A stretch of 64,000 bases of DNA, taken from NCBI GenBank assembly GCA_042701975.1, contig CP170561.1, forward strand, positions 4,092,001-4,156,000, read 5' to 3'. Positions 1-9,220 of this stretch are shown here, piece by piece. The DNA is from JAFALK01 sp042701975 (GTDB taxonomy: Bacteria; Pseudomonadota; Gammaproteobacteria; Burkholderiales; Burkholderiaceae_C). The notes below the pieces were generated by a model, which was not told the DNA's origin, searched no databases, and saw nothing but the letters and a program-made list of their open reading frames with translations. Numbering within the stretch: the stretch's first letter is position 1; each line of letters opens with the position of its first letter. Both the position numbers and the translations under genes were made by a program.

Positions 1-662
1 TTGGCCGCATCGTCCAGCGCCGCGATGAAGCTGACCGAAAGAAAGCGATCGACGATCACCTGCGCCGGCGGTCCCACGTGCTCGTGCGGCAGGCTGTGCA
101 GTTCCAGCGGCCCAAAGCCTTCGAAACCCTCGTCGAAGGGCTTGCGCCAGTCGCCCTTGTAGTAGCGCGGCGCGTCGCCCTCGAAGGGCGTGATGATCGC
201 CGTGATCGCCGCCATCCAGTCCACGGATTCGTCCCGCACATTCCAGACGAGACCGAGCCGGCCGCCTGGTTTCAGCACGCGGTGCATCTCTTCGAGCGAC
301 TCGCGGCTGGCAAACCAATGGAAAGCCTGGGCGCAGACGACAGCGTCCAGGCTTTCATCGGGCAACGGGATGGCCTGCGCCCTGCCCTCCAGAACTTGCG
401 CACCCGGCAAGCGCGCAGCCAGTTGCTCACGCATCGCCGCCACCGGCTCGACCGCGCACACTTCGGCGCCGGTCTCCATCAGCAGCTTGGTGAACTTGCC
501 CGTGCCGGCACCGAGATCCAGCACCCTGCGGCTTGGGCCCAGGCCAAGTTCGGCCCTCAGCCACTCCTTGAGCGCCTCCGGATACTCGGGCCGCCCGCTG
601 GCATAACGCCCCGCTTCAGCGGCATAACCGCCCTGCGCCGCCGAGTGGATCGGGTCCGACAT
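1..662 (-). CDS. class I SAM-dependent methyltransferase (3' end outside window)
   Basis: The reading frame opens with MSDPIHSAAQGGYAAEAGRY and runs off the left edge of the window, so only about 220 N-terminal residues are visible. Residues 47-60 carry SAM-binding motif I (VLDLGAGTGKFTKL), followed by an acidic VEPVAAM loop near 71 and the post-I/II segment LDAVVCAQAFHWF with the LKPGGRLGLVWN strand typical of Methyltransf_11 proteins. The ATG lies 5 bp downstream of the icd stop codon on the same strand, so it is probably co-transcribed with icd. The methyl acceptor cannot be told from sequence. Confidence 0.85.
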   Translation of the reverse strand, partial: MSDPIHSAAQGGYAAEAGRYASGRPEYPEALKEWLRAELGLGPSRRVLDLGAGTGKFTKLLMETGAEVCAVEPVAAMREQLAARLPGAQVLEGRAQAIPLPDESLDAVVCAQAFHWFASRESLEEMHRVLKPGGRLGLVWNVRDESVDWMAAITAIITPFEGDAPRYYKGDWRKPFDEGFEGFGPLELHSLPHEHVGPPAQVIVDRFLSVSFIAALDDAA

Positions 663-667
663 CACGG

Positions 668-1921
<1,254 letters not shown>

Positions 1922-2093
1922 GAGTCTGGGTCTCCGCCTTTGCTAAGGGTGGGGAATGCTGAAGGGTGGATTCGGGGGATCCCGAACTGTAAGCCAGCAG
2001 TGACGGGCCCTCCCCAAAGCACCGCGACGCCTCGCTCGGGTGGCTCGAACGACACTCAGCTTCAGGGGTGCCAACAACAGCACACGCGCCCGC

Positions 2094-2107
2094 TTGACCC
2101 CAGTCAA
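2094..2107. promoter_or_regulatory. FNR/Anr-type palindrome
   Basis: TTGACCCCAGTCAA fits the FNR consensus TTGAY-N4-RTCAA with both half-sites intact. It lies 30 bp upstream of the decayed fnr reading frame and about 173 bp upstream of the icd start on the other strand. It could be the old autoregulatory site of the lost fnr gene, or could still serve icd. The match is seen directly; binding is inferred. Confidence 0.6.
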
Positions 2108-2124
2108 GCGGTACGAGAACCTAG

Positions 2125-2319
2125 CAGCAAAGAATTCTCGAACCGTTGAGGCGGATCATTCGGCAGCAGATCGGCAGCTACCTGGGCCTCAAGCTCGAGG
2201 CCGGGAGCTGCACCTTCTCCAAATTCCAGGACGAAGGCCTGATGGAAGTGAAGCGGCGCCAGATTCGCACCATCGACCAACTGGGCCTTCGGCGCATCGT
2301 CAACAGCGCGGCCACCTGA
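2125..2319 (+). pseudogene. fnr-type regulator, C-terminal remnant
   Basis: A frame open from just after a TAG at 2122 to a TGA at 2317 has no usable start codon. It reads as the C-terminal winged-helix of an FNR/Crp protein: IGSYLGLKLEAGSCTFSKFQ, then DEGLMEVKRRQIRTIDQLGL and RRIVNSAAT. Intact FNR proteins have ETVSR or ETISR in the recognition helix; here it is EAGSC, so the DNA-contacting arginine is a cysteine. The sensor domain and the cysteine cluster are missing upstream. The gene is therefore a 5'-deleted, decaying copy. An intact fnr elsewhere in the genome is likely. Confidence 0.75.
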
Positions 2320-2335
2320 GCGCCCGCTGAGCGGC

Positions 2336-3688
2336 TCAGGCCGGCACGGCTTCCAGCTCGCACAGCGCCGCCAGTTCACGGCGACCCAGGCCTTCTCCAA
2401 ACACCAGAATGCGCCGCTCGTCCTCGAACGCCATGAGTTCGGATGCGCGGCGCAGTGCTTCGGCGCCGGCCTCGCCGTCGCCCTGCTCGCGCAGCAGCTG
2501 CCCCAAGCGCAGCTGGGCCAGCGCAAAGCCAGGATCCAGGCGCGCCGCCTGCTGGTAATTCTCCAGCGCCTGTACGGATTCATTGCGCAGCTCATGGCCA
2601 CGCGCCTTGGCATAGCGGGCCGCCGCGCCCATGGCCGGCGTGGTGGCCAGACTCAGCAAGCGCATGCCGATCCGCTGCGCCTCGGGCACATGCCCGGCCT
2701 GCAGCTGCAGCATCACCTGGGCCAGCAGCAGCTCGCAATCACTGCGGTCCTGCGCCAGCACCGAATCGGCCAGATGCAGGGCCTGGCGCAGCCGCCCCTG
2801 ACGCCAGAGCTCGAAGATCGTGTCGCGCCCCTGGCGCAGCCACAGCGAGCCCGGGCCTGGACGCAGGCGCGAGCGTTGCGGATCGCGCGCTGAAGGCGTT
2901 CGCTCGTAGAAGGTCCAGCCATCCAGCAAGTGGGGCTTGAACAGGTCGTCACGGCCTCGCAGTTGCTCGCCGCGACCCAGCCACAACCAACCGCCCGGCT
3001 TGAGCACCTGCGCCAGATGGTTCAGTGCCGCCTCAACGGCTGCCGGCTCCAGATAGCTCAGCACGTTGCGGCAGAGCACGAGATCGAAGCGCGGCTCGCT
3101 CCAGAAGCCGGTGTCCCGTTCACTCAGGTTGCGCGCCGAGAAATCTACGCCGCCTCGCAGCTCCGGCAGGATCTCGTAAAAACCGTCCTCGCGACGGAAC
3201 CAGTGCCGCCGCATCGAGCCCGGCGTGACGCGCATGCTCCAGTCACCATAACGCCCGGTTTCAGCGTGTTGCACACGGTTCGGGCACAGGTCGAAGGCCT
3301 CGATCCGGCTGCCCGGGCGCAACTCGGCCAGGCTCATGGCCAGCGACCAGGCCTCCTCGCCCGAGCCGCAGCCCGCGCTCAGGACCCGCAACGGCCCGCC
3401 GTGGCCGATGGATGCCAGCAAGGCCGGCAAGCGTTCAAACTGGCCGGCATGGCGGAAGAACCAGCCCTCGCCCACGGCGAGTTCATCGGCAAGAGCGAAC
3501 AAGTCGGAAGCGTCTACGCGCTGCTCCAGGCGGTCCAGGCAGGCGTCAAGCTCGCCCTCAGAGGCGCGCTCGTCCAGCCAGCGCACCAACAGGGGCTGGT
3601 GCCGCTCGCTCATCTTCAAACCCAGGCGCTGCATGACGCAATCGCGCAACCGCTGCACGCGCCGCAGGGTCAGATCGTCCTGACTCAC
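2336..3688 (-). CDS. CheR-type methyltransferase with C-terminal TPR-like repeats
   Basis: The product (450 aa from a GTG start) has an N-terminal CheR all-alpha domain (about 1-80). A SAM-dependent methyltransferase domain follows (about 95-260), with LRVLSAGCGSGEEAWSLAM in place of the usual GCSTGEEPYS, and RFDLVLCRNVLSYLEP as motif II. The rest (about 290-450) is helical, TPR-like (LENYQQAARLDPGFALAQLRLGQLLREQGD). This layout is that of WspC/CheR-TPR proteins, which methylate glutamates of chemoreceptors. No other che or wsp gene is nearby, so its receptor partner is unknown. The GTG start is preceded by GGAGCGAAGG. Confidence 0.85.
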   Translation of the reverse strand: MSQDDLTLRRVQRLRDCVMQRLGLKMSERHQPLLVRWLDERASEGELDACLDRLEQRVDASDLFALADELAVGEGWFFRHAGQFERLPALLASIGHGGPLRVLSAGCGSGEEAWSLAMSLAELRPGSRIEAFDLCPNRVQHAETGRYGDWSMRVTPGSMRRHWFRREDGFYEILPELRGGVDFSARNLSERDTGFWSEPRFDLVLCRNVLSYLEPAAVEAALNHLAQVLKPGGWLWLGRGEQLRGRDDLFKPHLLDGWTFYERTPSARDPQRSRLRPGPGSLWLRQGRDTIFELWRQGRLRQALHLADSVLAQDRSDCELLLAQVMLQLQAGHVPEAQRIGMRLLSLATTPAMGAAARYAKARGHELRNESVQALENYQQAARLDPGFALAQLRLGQLLREQGDGEAGAEALRRASELMAFEDERRILVFGEGLGRRELAALCELEAVPA

Positions 3689-3803
3689 CTGCCTTCGCTC
3701 CCACGGGAGATGCCCGCAAACACTGAGCTTGCGACATTACTGCCAATTCAAGCTGACAGTCGAGACGAATTGCAAGCGTTCGCTTACGCCGTCCGCAATA
3801 GCG

Positions 3804-4463
3804 TCAGGATTGGGCAATCAGCTTGTCGAGCGCGGGCAACAGCGGGCCCAGCCGCTCTTCCACGACAGCACGCACCGTGTCCACGATCACCTGGGTCTGG
3901 CGCTCGATCTCGATGTTGAGCTCGGCGCCCACGGCCTTGGCGCCGAAGGTGGTCATGCGCAGGGTTTCAGGGATCAGCCAGACCTCGAACCAACTCTGCG
4001 CCTTGTTGGCCTCGGCCACGGTCAGGCTTGCGCCGTTGATGGCGATGTAGCCCTTGGCGAAGATGTAACGCATCCAGGTGCCGGGCACGGCGATGCGCAG
4101 AACGCGGTTGTTCTCGGGCTCGCGGATGCCGGCCAGGCTGGCCTTGAAGTCCACGTGGCCGGAGAGCGGATGCCCGCCAATCTCGGCGCCATCCTTGGCC
4201 GCGCGCTCGACATTGATGGCATCGCCCTCGCCGAAAGCACCCAGCGTCGTGAGGTTCAGCGTCTGCTGCATCACGTCAAAGTCCGCCGCAGCCTCACCCT
4301 GCAGGCGCGTGACGGTCAGGCAGACGCCGTCACAGGAGACGCTGGCGCCAATCTCCAATCCGGCGGCAAAGCCGGCCGGAAATTCCAGCGTGAAGCTGCG
4401 CAGGCCGGGCGCATCCTTGATCTTCGTGACGCGGGCCACGCCCTGGACGATGCCGGTGAACAT
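3804..4463 (-). CDS. ribE: riboflavin synthase alpha subunit
   Basis: The enzyme dismutates two 6,7-dimethyl-8-ribityllumazines to riboflavin, the last step of riboflavin synthesis. MFTGIVQGVARV is the standard N-terminus, so a longer frame reaching 4523 was rejected. The two internally homologous lumazine-binding halves are visible: GLEIGASVSCDGVCLTVTRL near residue 45 and YIAINGASLTVAEANKAQSWFEVWLIPETL near 140. Length 219 aa is normal. The start overlaps the stop of the upstream Spx/ArsC-like gene (TGATG), so the two are translationally coupled. No FMN riboswitch is seen, and the other rib genes are elsewhere. Confidence 0.97.
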   Translation of the reverse strand: MFTGIVQGVARVTKIKDAPGLRSFTLEFPAGFAAGLEIGASVSCDGVCLTVTRLQGEAAADFDVMQQTLNLTTLGAFGEGDAINVERAAKDGAEIGGHPLSGHVDFKASLAGIREPENNRVLRIAVPGTWMRYIFAKGYIAINGASLTVAEANKAQSWFEVWLIPETLRMTTFGAKAVGAELNIEIERQTQVIVDTVRAVVEERLGPLLPALDKLIAQS

Positions 4464-4813
4464 CAGCGGTACTCCTCGAACAATTCGGGTTTGAACCCCA
4501 CAGAGATGCGGCCATCGGCCCATTCCACAACCGGGCGCTTGATGACGCTGACCTCGGTCTGCATGAGTCGGGCGGCGCCGGTCGCGTCGGCGGCTTGGGC
4601 CTGTGTTTGCGCATCGAGCTTGCGCCAGGTGGTCCCGGCACGGTTGAGCAGCTTTTCCCAGCCCACCGCCTTCATCCAGGCAGCCAAGTGCTCGGCCGGC
4701 ACGCCGGCCTTCTTGAAGTCATGGAACTCATGGTCCACGCCGTGTTCAGTGAGCCAAGCACGGGCGCGCTTGACGGTGTCGCAATTGGGAATGCCGTACA
4801 GAATCGTCTTCAT
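4463..4813 (-). CDS. ArsC/Spx family (YffB-like) protein
   Basis: This small thioredoxin-fold protein (116 aa) begins MKTILYGIPNCDTVKRARAWL. It has the single cysteine PNCDTV used by the Spx/MgsR/YffB branch and the later KRPVVEWADGRISVGFKPE segment seen in arsenate-reductase-like proteins. It lacks the extra cysteines of true arsenate reductases, so a glutathione-dependent thiol reductase role is more likely than arsenic resistance. The ATG at 4813 was preferred to a GTG at 4819. It overlaps ribE by one base at its end and is transcribed away from aat. Confidence 0.88.
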   Translation of the reverse strand: MKTILYGIPNCDTVKRARAWLTEHGVDHEFHDFKKAGVPAEHLAAWMKAVGWEKLLNRAGTTWRKLDAQTQAQAADATGAARLMQTEVSVIKRPVVEWADGRISVGFKPELFEEYR

Positions 4814-4827
4814 TCCCACACGCTACC

Positions 4828-5580
4828 ATGGCCAGCATGATCGACTGGCTGGCCGAGGATTCCATCGCCTTCCCGCCCACGGCGCGTGCGCTGGGGCCGG
4901 ACACCGAGGCGCCGGGCCTGCTGGCCGCGGGTGGCGATCTCCGGCCCGAGCGCCTGAGTGAGGCCTACCGCCGTGGCATCTTCCCCTGGTACGGCGAGGG
5001 CCAGCCGGTGCTGTGGTGGTCACCCGACCCGCGCATGGTGCTACAGACCCGCCACTTCGAGCCCAGCCATTCCTTGCGCAAGACGCTGCGCCGATTCATG
5101 CGCACGCCCGGCTGCGAGATTCGCGTGGACAGCGCCCGCCCTGAGGTGCTGCGCGCCTGCGCCAGCGCGCCACGCGAGGGCCAGTCAGGCACCTGGATCC
5201 TGCCGGAGATGCAGGCCGCCTACCTGCGTTGGGCGCTGGCTCAGGATGCCGTGCACAGCGTCGAAACCTGGGTGAACGGCGAGCTCACCGGTGGCCTGTA
5301 CGGCGTGAACATCGGCCGCATGTTCTTCGGCGAATCCATGTTCATGCGCCGCACCGACGCCTCCAAGATTGCCCTGGCCGCCCTCGTCTGCCTGTGCCGC
5401 CGCCAAGGCATCCCTTGGGTCGACTGCCAGCAAAACACCCGGCATCTGGCCTCGCTGGGCGCTGCAGAAGTGGAGCGCTTCAAGTTCGAATCCCATCTGG
5501 CCTGGGCGTGTGAGCAGCCAACGCCGCAGGACTGGCAGTTCCAGGCCGCCGACTGGGCCTGGCTCGATCAGGCCTGCTGA
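4828..5580 (+). CDS. aat: leucyl/phenylalanyl-tRNA--protein transferase
   Basis: Aat transfers Leu or Phe from tRNA to N-terminal Lys or Arg of proteins, marking them for ClpS/ClpAP degradation (N-end rule). The protein (250 aa) has the family hallmarks FPPTARALGPDTEAPGLLAAGGDL, RGIFPWYGEGQPVLWWSPDPRMVL, GGLYGVNIGRMFFGESMFMRRTDASK and a late WVDCQQNTRHLASLGA. A second ATG at 4837 gives MIDWLAEDSIAFP and could be the true start. The next gene, bpt, begins 59 bp downstream, so the two N-end-rule transferases form an operon. Confidence 0.97.
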   Translation: MASMIDWLAEDSIAFPPTARALGPDTEAPGLLAAGGDLRPERLSEAYRRGIFPWYGEGQPVLWWSPDPRMVLQTRHFEPSHSLRKTLRRFMRTPGCEIRVDSARPEVLRACASAPREGQSGTWILPEMQAAYLRWALAQDAVHSVETWVNGELTGGLYGVNIGRMFFGESMFMRRTDASKIALAALVCLCRRQGIPWVDCQQNTRHLASLGAAEVERFKFESHLAWACEQPTPQDWQFQAADWAWLDQAC

Positions 5581-5638
5581 TGCCGCCAACACAGCGGATA
5601 CCCCGTTTATCATTGGCCATCGCTCGCAAGCCAAGGCC

Positions 5639-6367
5639 GTGACCTACCCCAAGGACCTTCCCCTGGCGCAGTTGCAGTTCTATGCAACTGCCGCTTATCC
5701 GTGCAGTTATCTGCCGGATCGGCTGGCGCGTTCCCAAGTGGCCACGCCCAGCCACCTGATCCACGCAGACACCTACTCCGATCTGGTCGCCGCGGGCTTT
5801 CGCCGCTCGGGCCTGTTCACCTACCGCCCCTACTGCGACAGCTGCCGCGCCTGCGTGCCGCTGCGCGTGCCGGTGGCGCGGTTCTTGCCCACGCGCAGCC
5901 AGCGCCGCGCGCGCAAGCAGCATGGCGAGCTGCAGACCCGTGTGATGGCGCTGGGCTTCTCGGCCGAGCACTACGAGCTCTACCTGCGCTACCAGAACGG
6001 CCGACACGCCGGCGGCGGCATGGACCACGACAGCGTGGACCAGTACACCCAGTTTCTGCTGCAGAGCCGCATCGACACGCGCCTGGTGGAGTTCCGCGAT
6101 GGCGCGACGGGCCAGTTGAAGATGGTCTCGATCGTGGACCTGCTCTCCGACGGCATCTCCGCCGTCTACACCTTCTTCGAGCCCGAGGACGGCGCGAGCT
6201 ACGGCACCTACAACGTGCTCTGGCAGATCGACCAGGCCAAGCGCCTGGGCCTGCCGCATCTCTACCTGGGCTACTGGATCGCCGACAGTGGCAAGATGGA
6301 CTACAAGGCCAACTTCCGGCCGCATGAGCTGCTGCGCGATGGCGTGTGGAGCCCGGCAAGCGATTGA
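5639..6367 (+). CDS. bpt: aspartate/glutamate leucyltransferase (Bpt/Ate family)
   Basis: Bpt attaches leucine to N-terminal Asp or Glu. Characteristic segments are YPCSYLPDRLARSQVATP, the cysteine motif YRPYCDSCRACVPLRVPV, and GLPHLYLGYWIADSGKMDYKANFRPHE near the C-terminus. A GTG at 5639 (VTYPKDLPLAQLQFYATA) gives a 242-residue protein of normal length. The open frame extends upstream into aat, but that part has no family similarity. It follows aat in the same direction and is closed by a strong hairpin at 6403-6436. Confidence 0.95.
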   Translation: MTYPKDLPLAQLQFYATAAYPCSYLPDRLARSQVATPSHLIHADTYSDLVAAGFRRSGLFTYRPYCDSCRACVPLRVPVARFLPTRSQRRARKQHGELQTRVMALGFSAEHYELYLRYQNGRHAGGGMDHDSVDQYTQFLLQSRIDTRLVEFRDGATGQLKMVSIVDLLSDGISAVYTFFEPEDGASYGTYNVLWQIDQAKRLGLPHLYLGYWIADSGKMDYKANFRPHELLRDGVWSPASD

Positions 6368-6402
6368 AGGCCGACTGAAGAAGCCGTTGGCCGCAAAAGC
6401 CA

Positions 6403-6436
6403 AAAGGCCTGCAAACATCGCTGTTTGCAGGCCTTT
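6403..6436. terminator. bidirectional hairpin terminator between bpt and tRNA-Val
   Basis: A perfect 15-bp stem (AAAGGCCTGCAAACA paired with TGTTTGCAGGCCTTT) encloses the tetraloop TCGC. On the minus strand the stem is followed by TTGGCTTTT, ending the tRNA transcript; on the plus strand it follows bpt by 35 bp. The convergent layout suggests it serves both. Confidence 0.8.
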
Positions 6437-6440
6437 GATC

Positions 6441-6515
6441 TGGTGGGCGGTGCAGGGTTCGAACCTGCGACCCCTGCCGTGTGAAGGCAGTGCTCTACCG
6501 CTGAGCTAACCGCCC
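6441..6515 (-). tRNA. tRNA-Val(CAC), copy 1
   Basis: On the minus strand a complete cloverleaf starts GGGCGGTTAGCTCAGCGG and ends with an encoded CCA. The anticodon arm CTGCC-TTCACAC-GGCAG gives anticodon CAC (valine, GUG), and the T arm is GCAGG-TTCGAAC-CCTGC. It is 75 nt with CCA and identical to the copy 20 bp away. Confidence 0.97.
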
Positions 6516-6535
6516 GGAATCTGTGAGGCAAGGCT

Positions 6536-6610
6536 TGGTGGGCGGTGCAGGGTTCGAACCTGCGACCCCTGCCGTGTGAAGGCAGTGCTCTACCGCTGAG
6601 CTAACCGCCC
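6536..6610 (-). tRNA. tRNA-Val(CAC), copy 2
   Basis: Same 75-nt sequence, anticodon CAC and encoded CCA as copy 1. The 20-bp spacer (6516-6535) between the two copies suggests a single transcript running leftwards and ending at the hairpin at 6403-6436. dnaQ lies just upstream on the same strand. Confidence 0.97.
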
Positions 6611-6642
6611 AAGCTTTGCTTCCCTTCCGGGGAAGCCCGCGA

Positions 6643-7362
6643 TTATGCCATGGATTCTTCAGGGGGCCAGACTCTTTTTCCGCCGCTGGCCTTGTCGAGT
6701 TCCGCCAGCACCTTGGCGTGCGCTTCTTGCTCTGCGGCCGTTGCCATCAGCACCGGCAACTGGAAGCTGCTCAGATCCTGCTTGGTGAGCTGCATCTCGC
6801 CCGTCTGATGACCGGCCTCCGAGCCCTCCTCCATCAAGAGCGCGTCCTGGCCGCGCGTCATGTTGATATAGACCTGGGCCAGCAGCTCCGCGTCGATGTG
6901 GGCGCCGTGCAGCTCGCGCTTGGAGTTGTCCACGTCGAGGCGGCGGCACAGCGCATCCAGCGAGTTGGCCTTGCCGGGGAACATGTCGCGCGCCATCAGC
7001 AGCGTGTCACGCACGCCGTTCACCACGTCGTTGATCGGCGGGCGGCGCAGCCGCTTCATCTCGGCGTTGACGAAGCCAATGTCGAAGGCTGCGTTGTGGA
7101 TCACCAGCTCAGCATCACGCACGAACTCCACGAACTCGTCGACGATCTCGGCGAACTTGGGCTTGTCAGCGAGGAAGGCCTCGGTGATGCCGTGGACGCG
7201 CAGCGCGTCCTCATGGCTGGCGCGCTCGGGGTTGATGTAGAGGTGCAGGTAATTGCCGGTCAGTTGCCGGTTGACCATCTCCACGCAACCCAGTTCAAGA
7301 ATGCGATCGCCGCCCTCGGCGGACAGGCCGGTGGTTTCGGTGTCGAAGAAGACTTGGCGCAT
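6643..7362 (-). CDS. dnaQ: DNA polymerase III epsilon subunit (3'-5' proofreading exonuclease)
   Basis: DnaQ is the editing subunit of the replicase core. The DEDDh exonuclease motifs are present in order: ExoI FFDTETTGL (residues 5-13), ExoII VIHNAAFDIGFVNAEM (near 90), and ExoIII HGAHIDAELLAQVY (near 155) with the catalytic histidine and aspartate. The C-terminal tail after about 175 is the alpha-subunit tether region and is variable. 239 aa is normal. It starts 1 bp after the lgt stop codon on the same strand. Confidence 0.97.
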   Translation of the reverse strand: MRQVFFDTETTGLSAEGGDRILELGCVEMVNRQLTGNYLHLYINPERASHEDALRVHGITEAFLADKPKFAEIVDEFVEFVRDAELVIHNAAFDIGFVNAEMKRLRRPPINDVVNGVRDTLLMARDMFPGKANSLDALCRRLDVDNSKRELHGAHIDAELLAQVYINMTRGQDALLMEEGSEAGHQTGEMQLTKQDLSSFQLPVLMATAAEQEAHAKVLAELDKASGGKRVWPPEESMA

Positions 7363-7363
7363 C

Positions 7364-8185
7364 TCATGCTTCCTTTCGCTTGGAGGCCCAGGCCATGATC
7401 ATCACGCCGCCGACGATCATCGGCAGCGAGAGCCACTGGCCCTGGCTCAGGTGCAGCCAGCGCGTGTCCAGTGGAATGAAGGCATCGGGTTCGCGGAAGA
7501 ACTCGCAGACGAAACGCACCACGCCGTAGCCGATCAGGAAGAGGCCCGAGACCTGGCCCGTCTTGCGCGGATGGCGCGAATACAACCACATCAACAGGAA
7601 GAGCAGCACGCCTTCGCCGATGAACTGGTAAAGCTGCGAGGGATGGCGGGCCATGCCGCCATCATTGGCCTGCGGAAAGACCATCGCCCAGGGCAGGCTC
7701 GGATCGGCCTGGCGCCCCCACAGCTCGCCATTGATGAAGTTGCCGATGCGGCCCGCACCCAGGCCTGCGGGCACGCAGGGCGCGACGAAATCGGCCACCT
7801 CGAAGAAGCTGCGACCCAGCCGGCGGCCGAAGAACATCATCGCCAGGATCACGCCCAACAGGCCACCGTGGAAGGACATGCCACCGTCCCACACCTTGAA
7901 GATGTCCATCGGGTTGCCGAGGTAGAAGCCCGGCTTGTAGAACAGCACATAGCCCAGGCGCCCGCCCAGCACCACGCCCAGCACGCCCCAGAACAGCAGG
8001 TCGTCCACGTCCGAGCTCTTCCAGCCGCGCTCGGCCCATTGGGTCTGGCGCAGGCGGCGGTTGGCCAGGAAGAGGAAGAGGCCGAAGGCCAGCAGGTACA
8101 TCAGGCCATACCAGTGCACGCCCCGGTCGGGACCGAAGTGAATGGCGATGGGGTCGAATTGCGGGTGGACGAGCGGAGCGGTCAT
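7364..8185 (-). CDS. lgt: prolipoprotein diacylglyceryl transferase
   Basis: Lgt is the inner-membrane enzyme that adds diacylglycerol to the lipobox cysteine of prolipoproteins. Several membrane helices, the SFHGGLLGVILAM motif and the signature GRIGNFINGELWGR are present. MTAPLVHPQFDPIAIHFGPDRGVHWYGLMYLLAF is the usual N-terminus, so ATG 8185 was chosen over a frame reaching 8248. Length 273 aa. dnaQ follows after 1 bp. The window contains likely lipoprotein clients, for example the genes at 21915 and 52622. Confidence 0.97.
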   Translation of the reverse strand: MTAPLVHPQFDPIAIHFGPDRGVHWYGLMYLLAFGLFLFLANRRLRQTQWAERGWKSSDVDDLLFWGVLGVVLGGRLGYVLFYKPGFYLGNPMDIFKVWDGGMSFHGGLLGVILAMMFFGRRLGRSFFEVADFVAPCVPAGLGAGRIGNFINGELWGRQADPSLPWAMVFPQANDGGMARHPSQLYQFIGEGVLLFLLMWLYSRHPRKTGQVSGLFLIGYGVVRFVCEFFREPDAFIPLDTRWLHLSQGQWLSLPMIVGGVMIMAWASKRKEA

Positions 8186-8219
8186 GGAGGCGCGGAGAAG
8201 CAGGCCGGCATCATAGCGA

Positions 8220-9125
8220 TCAGCGCCTTCGCAGCTGCGTCCGCACATGCTCGACGAAGCGCTGCACCACCGGCGCGGCGTCCTTCTGCCAGATCAAGCT
8301 CGTCTCGCAGACCGGGGCCGCAGCGCCACTTCTTGCGTGCAGGTGCCGGTAGACCACCCCGCTGCGCTGCAGATCCATCATCGTCTCCGGCACCCAGGCC
8401 ACGCCAATGCCGGCCGAGACAAGATTGACAATGGTCTGCATCTGGATCGCCTCCTGCACGATGCGCGGCGTGGCGCCGTGATCGCGATAGCAGCCCAGCA
8501 CGGCGTCGAACAGCGAAGGCGCAATGCCGCGCGGGAAGATCACCAGCGGCTGGTTCAGCCAGTCCGCGGCAGCCAGGCGCTTGCGCTGAGCGATCGGCGA
8601 TTCGGCGCTCATCGCCAGCACCATGGGCTCGCGCGCCACCGGCAGCGCCTCGAAGCCGGCTGGCAACACGCCGGGCGCGTGGACGATGAAGCCGGCGTCC
8701 AGCTCGGACGCGGCGAAGTCGCGCAGCTGCACGTCCAGCGTGGCTTCGCGCAGGCTCAGCTCGATCTCGGGATGCGCCTCGCGGAAGTTGCGCAGCCAGC
8801 GAGGCAAGGCGCCGTAGCCAACGGTCGACACAAAACCCAGCCGCAGCCGCCCACGCTGGCCGGCTGCCGCGGCCTGCACCAGTGGGCCGAGCTCCTGCGC
8901 CTCGGCCAGCAGTCGGCGCGCCGCCGGCAGCAGCGCCTCCCCGGCCGGTGTCAGCGCCACGCTGCGGCTGCTGCGCTCGAACAGCAGCGCACCCAGATCG
9001 ACCTCCAGCTTGCGGATGGCCTGGGTGAGCGGCGGCTGCGTCATGTGCAAGCGCAGGCTGGCGCGACCGAAGTGCAGCTCCTCGGCCACGGCGACGAACT
9101 GGCGCAGGCTGCGGAGCTCGGTCAT
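8220..9125 (-). CDS. LysR-family transcriptional regulator, divergent from ilvD
   Basis: The N-terminal winged HTH (LRSLRQFVAVAEELHFGRASLRLHMTQPPLTQAIRKLE, about 5-62) is followed by a type 2 periplasmic-binding-like effector domain (about 88-295), 301 aa in all. It is transcribed divergently from ilvD across a 95-bp AT-rich gap, the classic arrangement for a LysR protein that controls its neighbour. Control of ilvD is inferred; the effector is unknown. Confidence 0.9.
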   Translation of the reverse strand: MTELRSLRQFVAVAEELHFGRASLRLHMTQPPLTQAIRKLEVDLGALLFERSSRSVALTPAGEALLPAARRLLAEAQELGPLVQAAAAGQRGRLRLGFVSTVGYGALPRWLRNFREAHPEIELSLREATLDVQLRDFAASELDAGFIVHAPGVLPAGFEALPVAREPMVLAMSAESPIAQRKRLAAADWLNQPLVIFPRGIAPSLFDAVLGCYRDHGATPRIVQEAIQMQTIVNLVSAGIGVAWVPETMMDLQRSGVVYRHLHARSGAAAPVCETSLIWQKDAAPVVQRFVEHVRTQLRRR

Positions 9126-9220
9126 TGATTCATTTCATGTATTGATTGGCGCTTAATAATATATTTGAATCGAACCCAGCGCAGAGGGAAACTCACTGCA
9201 TTCCCCCAGGAGACATGACC
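9126..9220. promoter_or_regulatory. divergent promoter region of lysR and ilvD
   Basis: This is the most AT-rich stretch of the neighbourhood. It contains two ATTGATT direct copies at 9124-9130 and 9141-9147 (17 bp apart, start to start), then TTAATAATATATTTGAAT. A CAGGAG ribosome-binding site (9207-9212) precedes ilvD. The repeats are candidate LysR contacts; no start sites can be fixed. Confidence 0.45.

Noticed and set aside
2040..2330. A 96-codon frame on the plus strand upstream of the CheR gene
   Set aside because: It is a different frame from the fnr remnant, and the FNR-type residues are read only in the other frame.
4464..4820. A possible FMN riboswitch or rib promoter before ribE
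   Set aside because: ribE is translationally coupled to the Spx/ArsC-like gene, and no conserved FMN aptamer pieces are found upstream of it.
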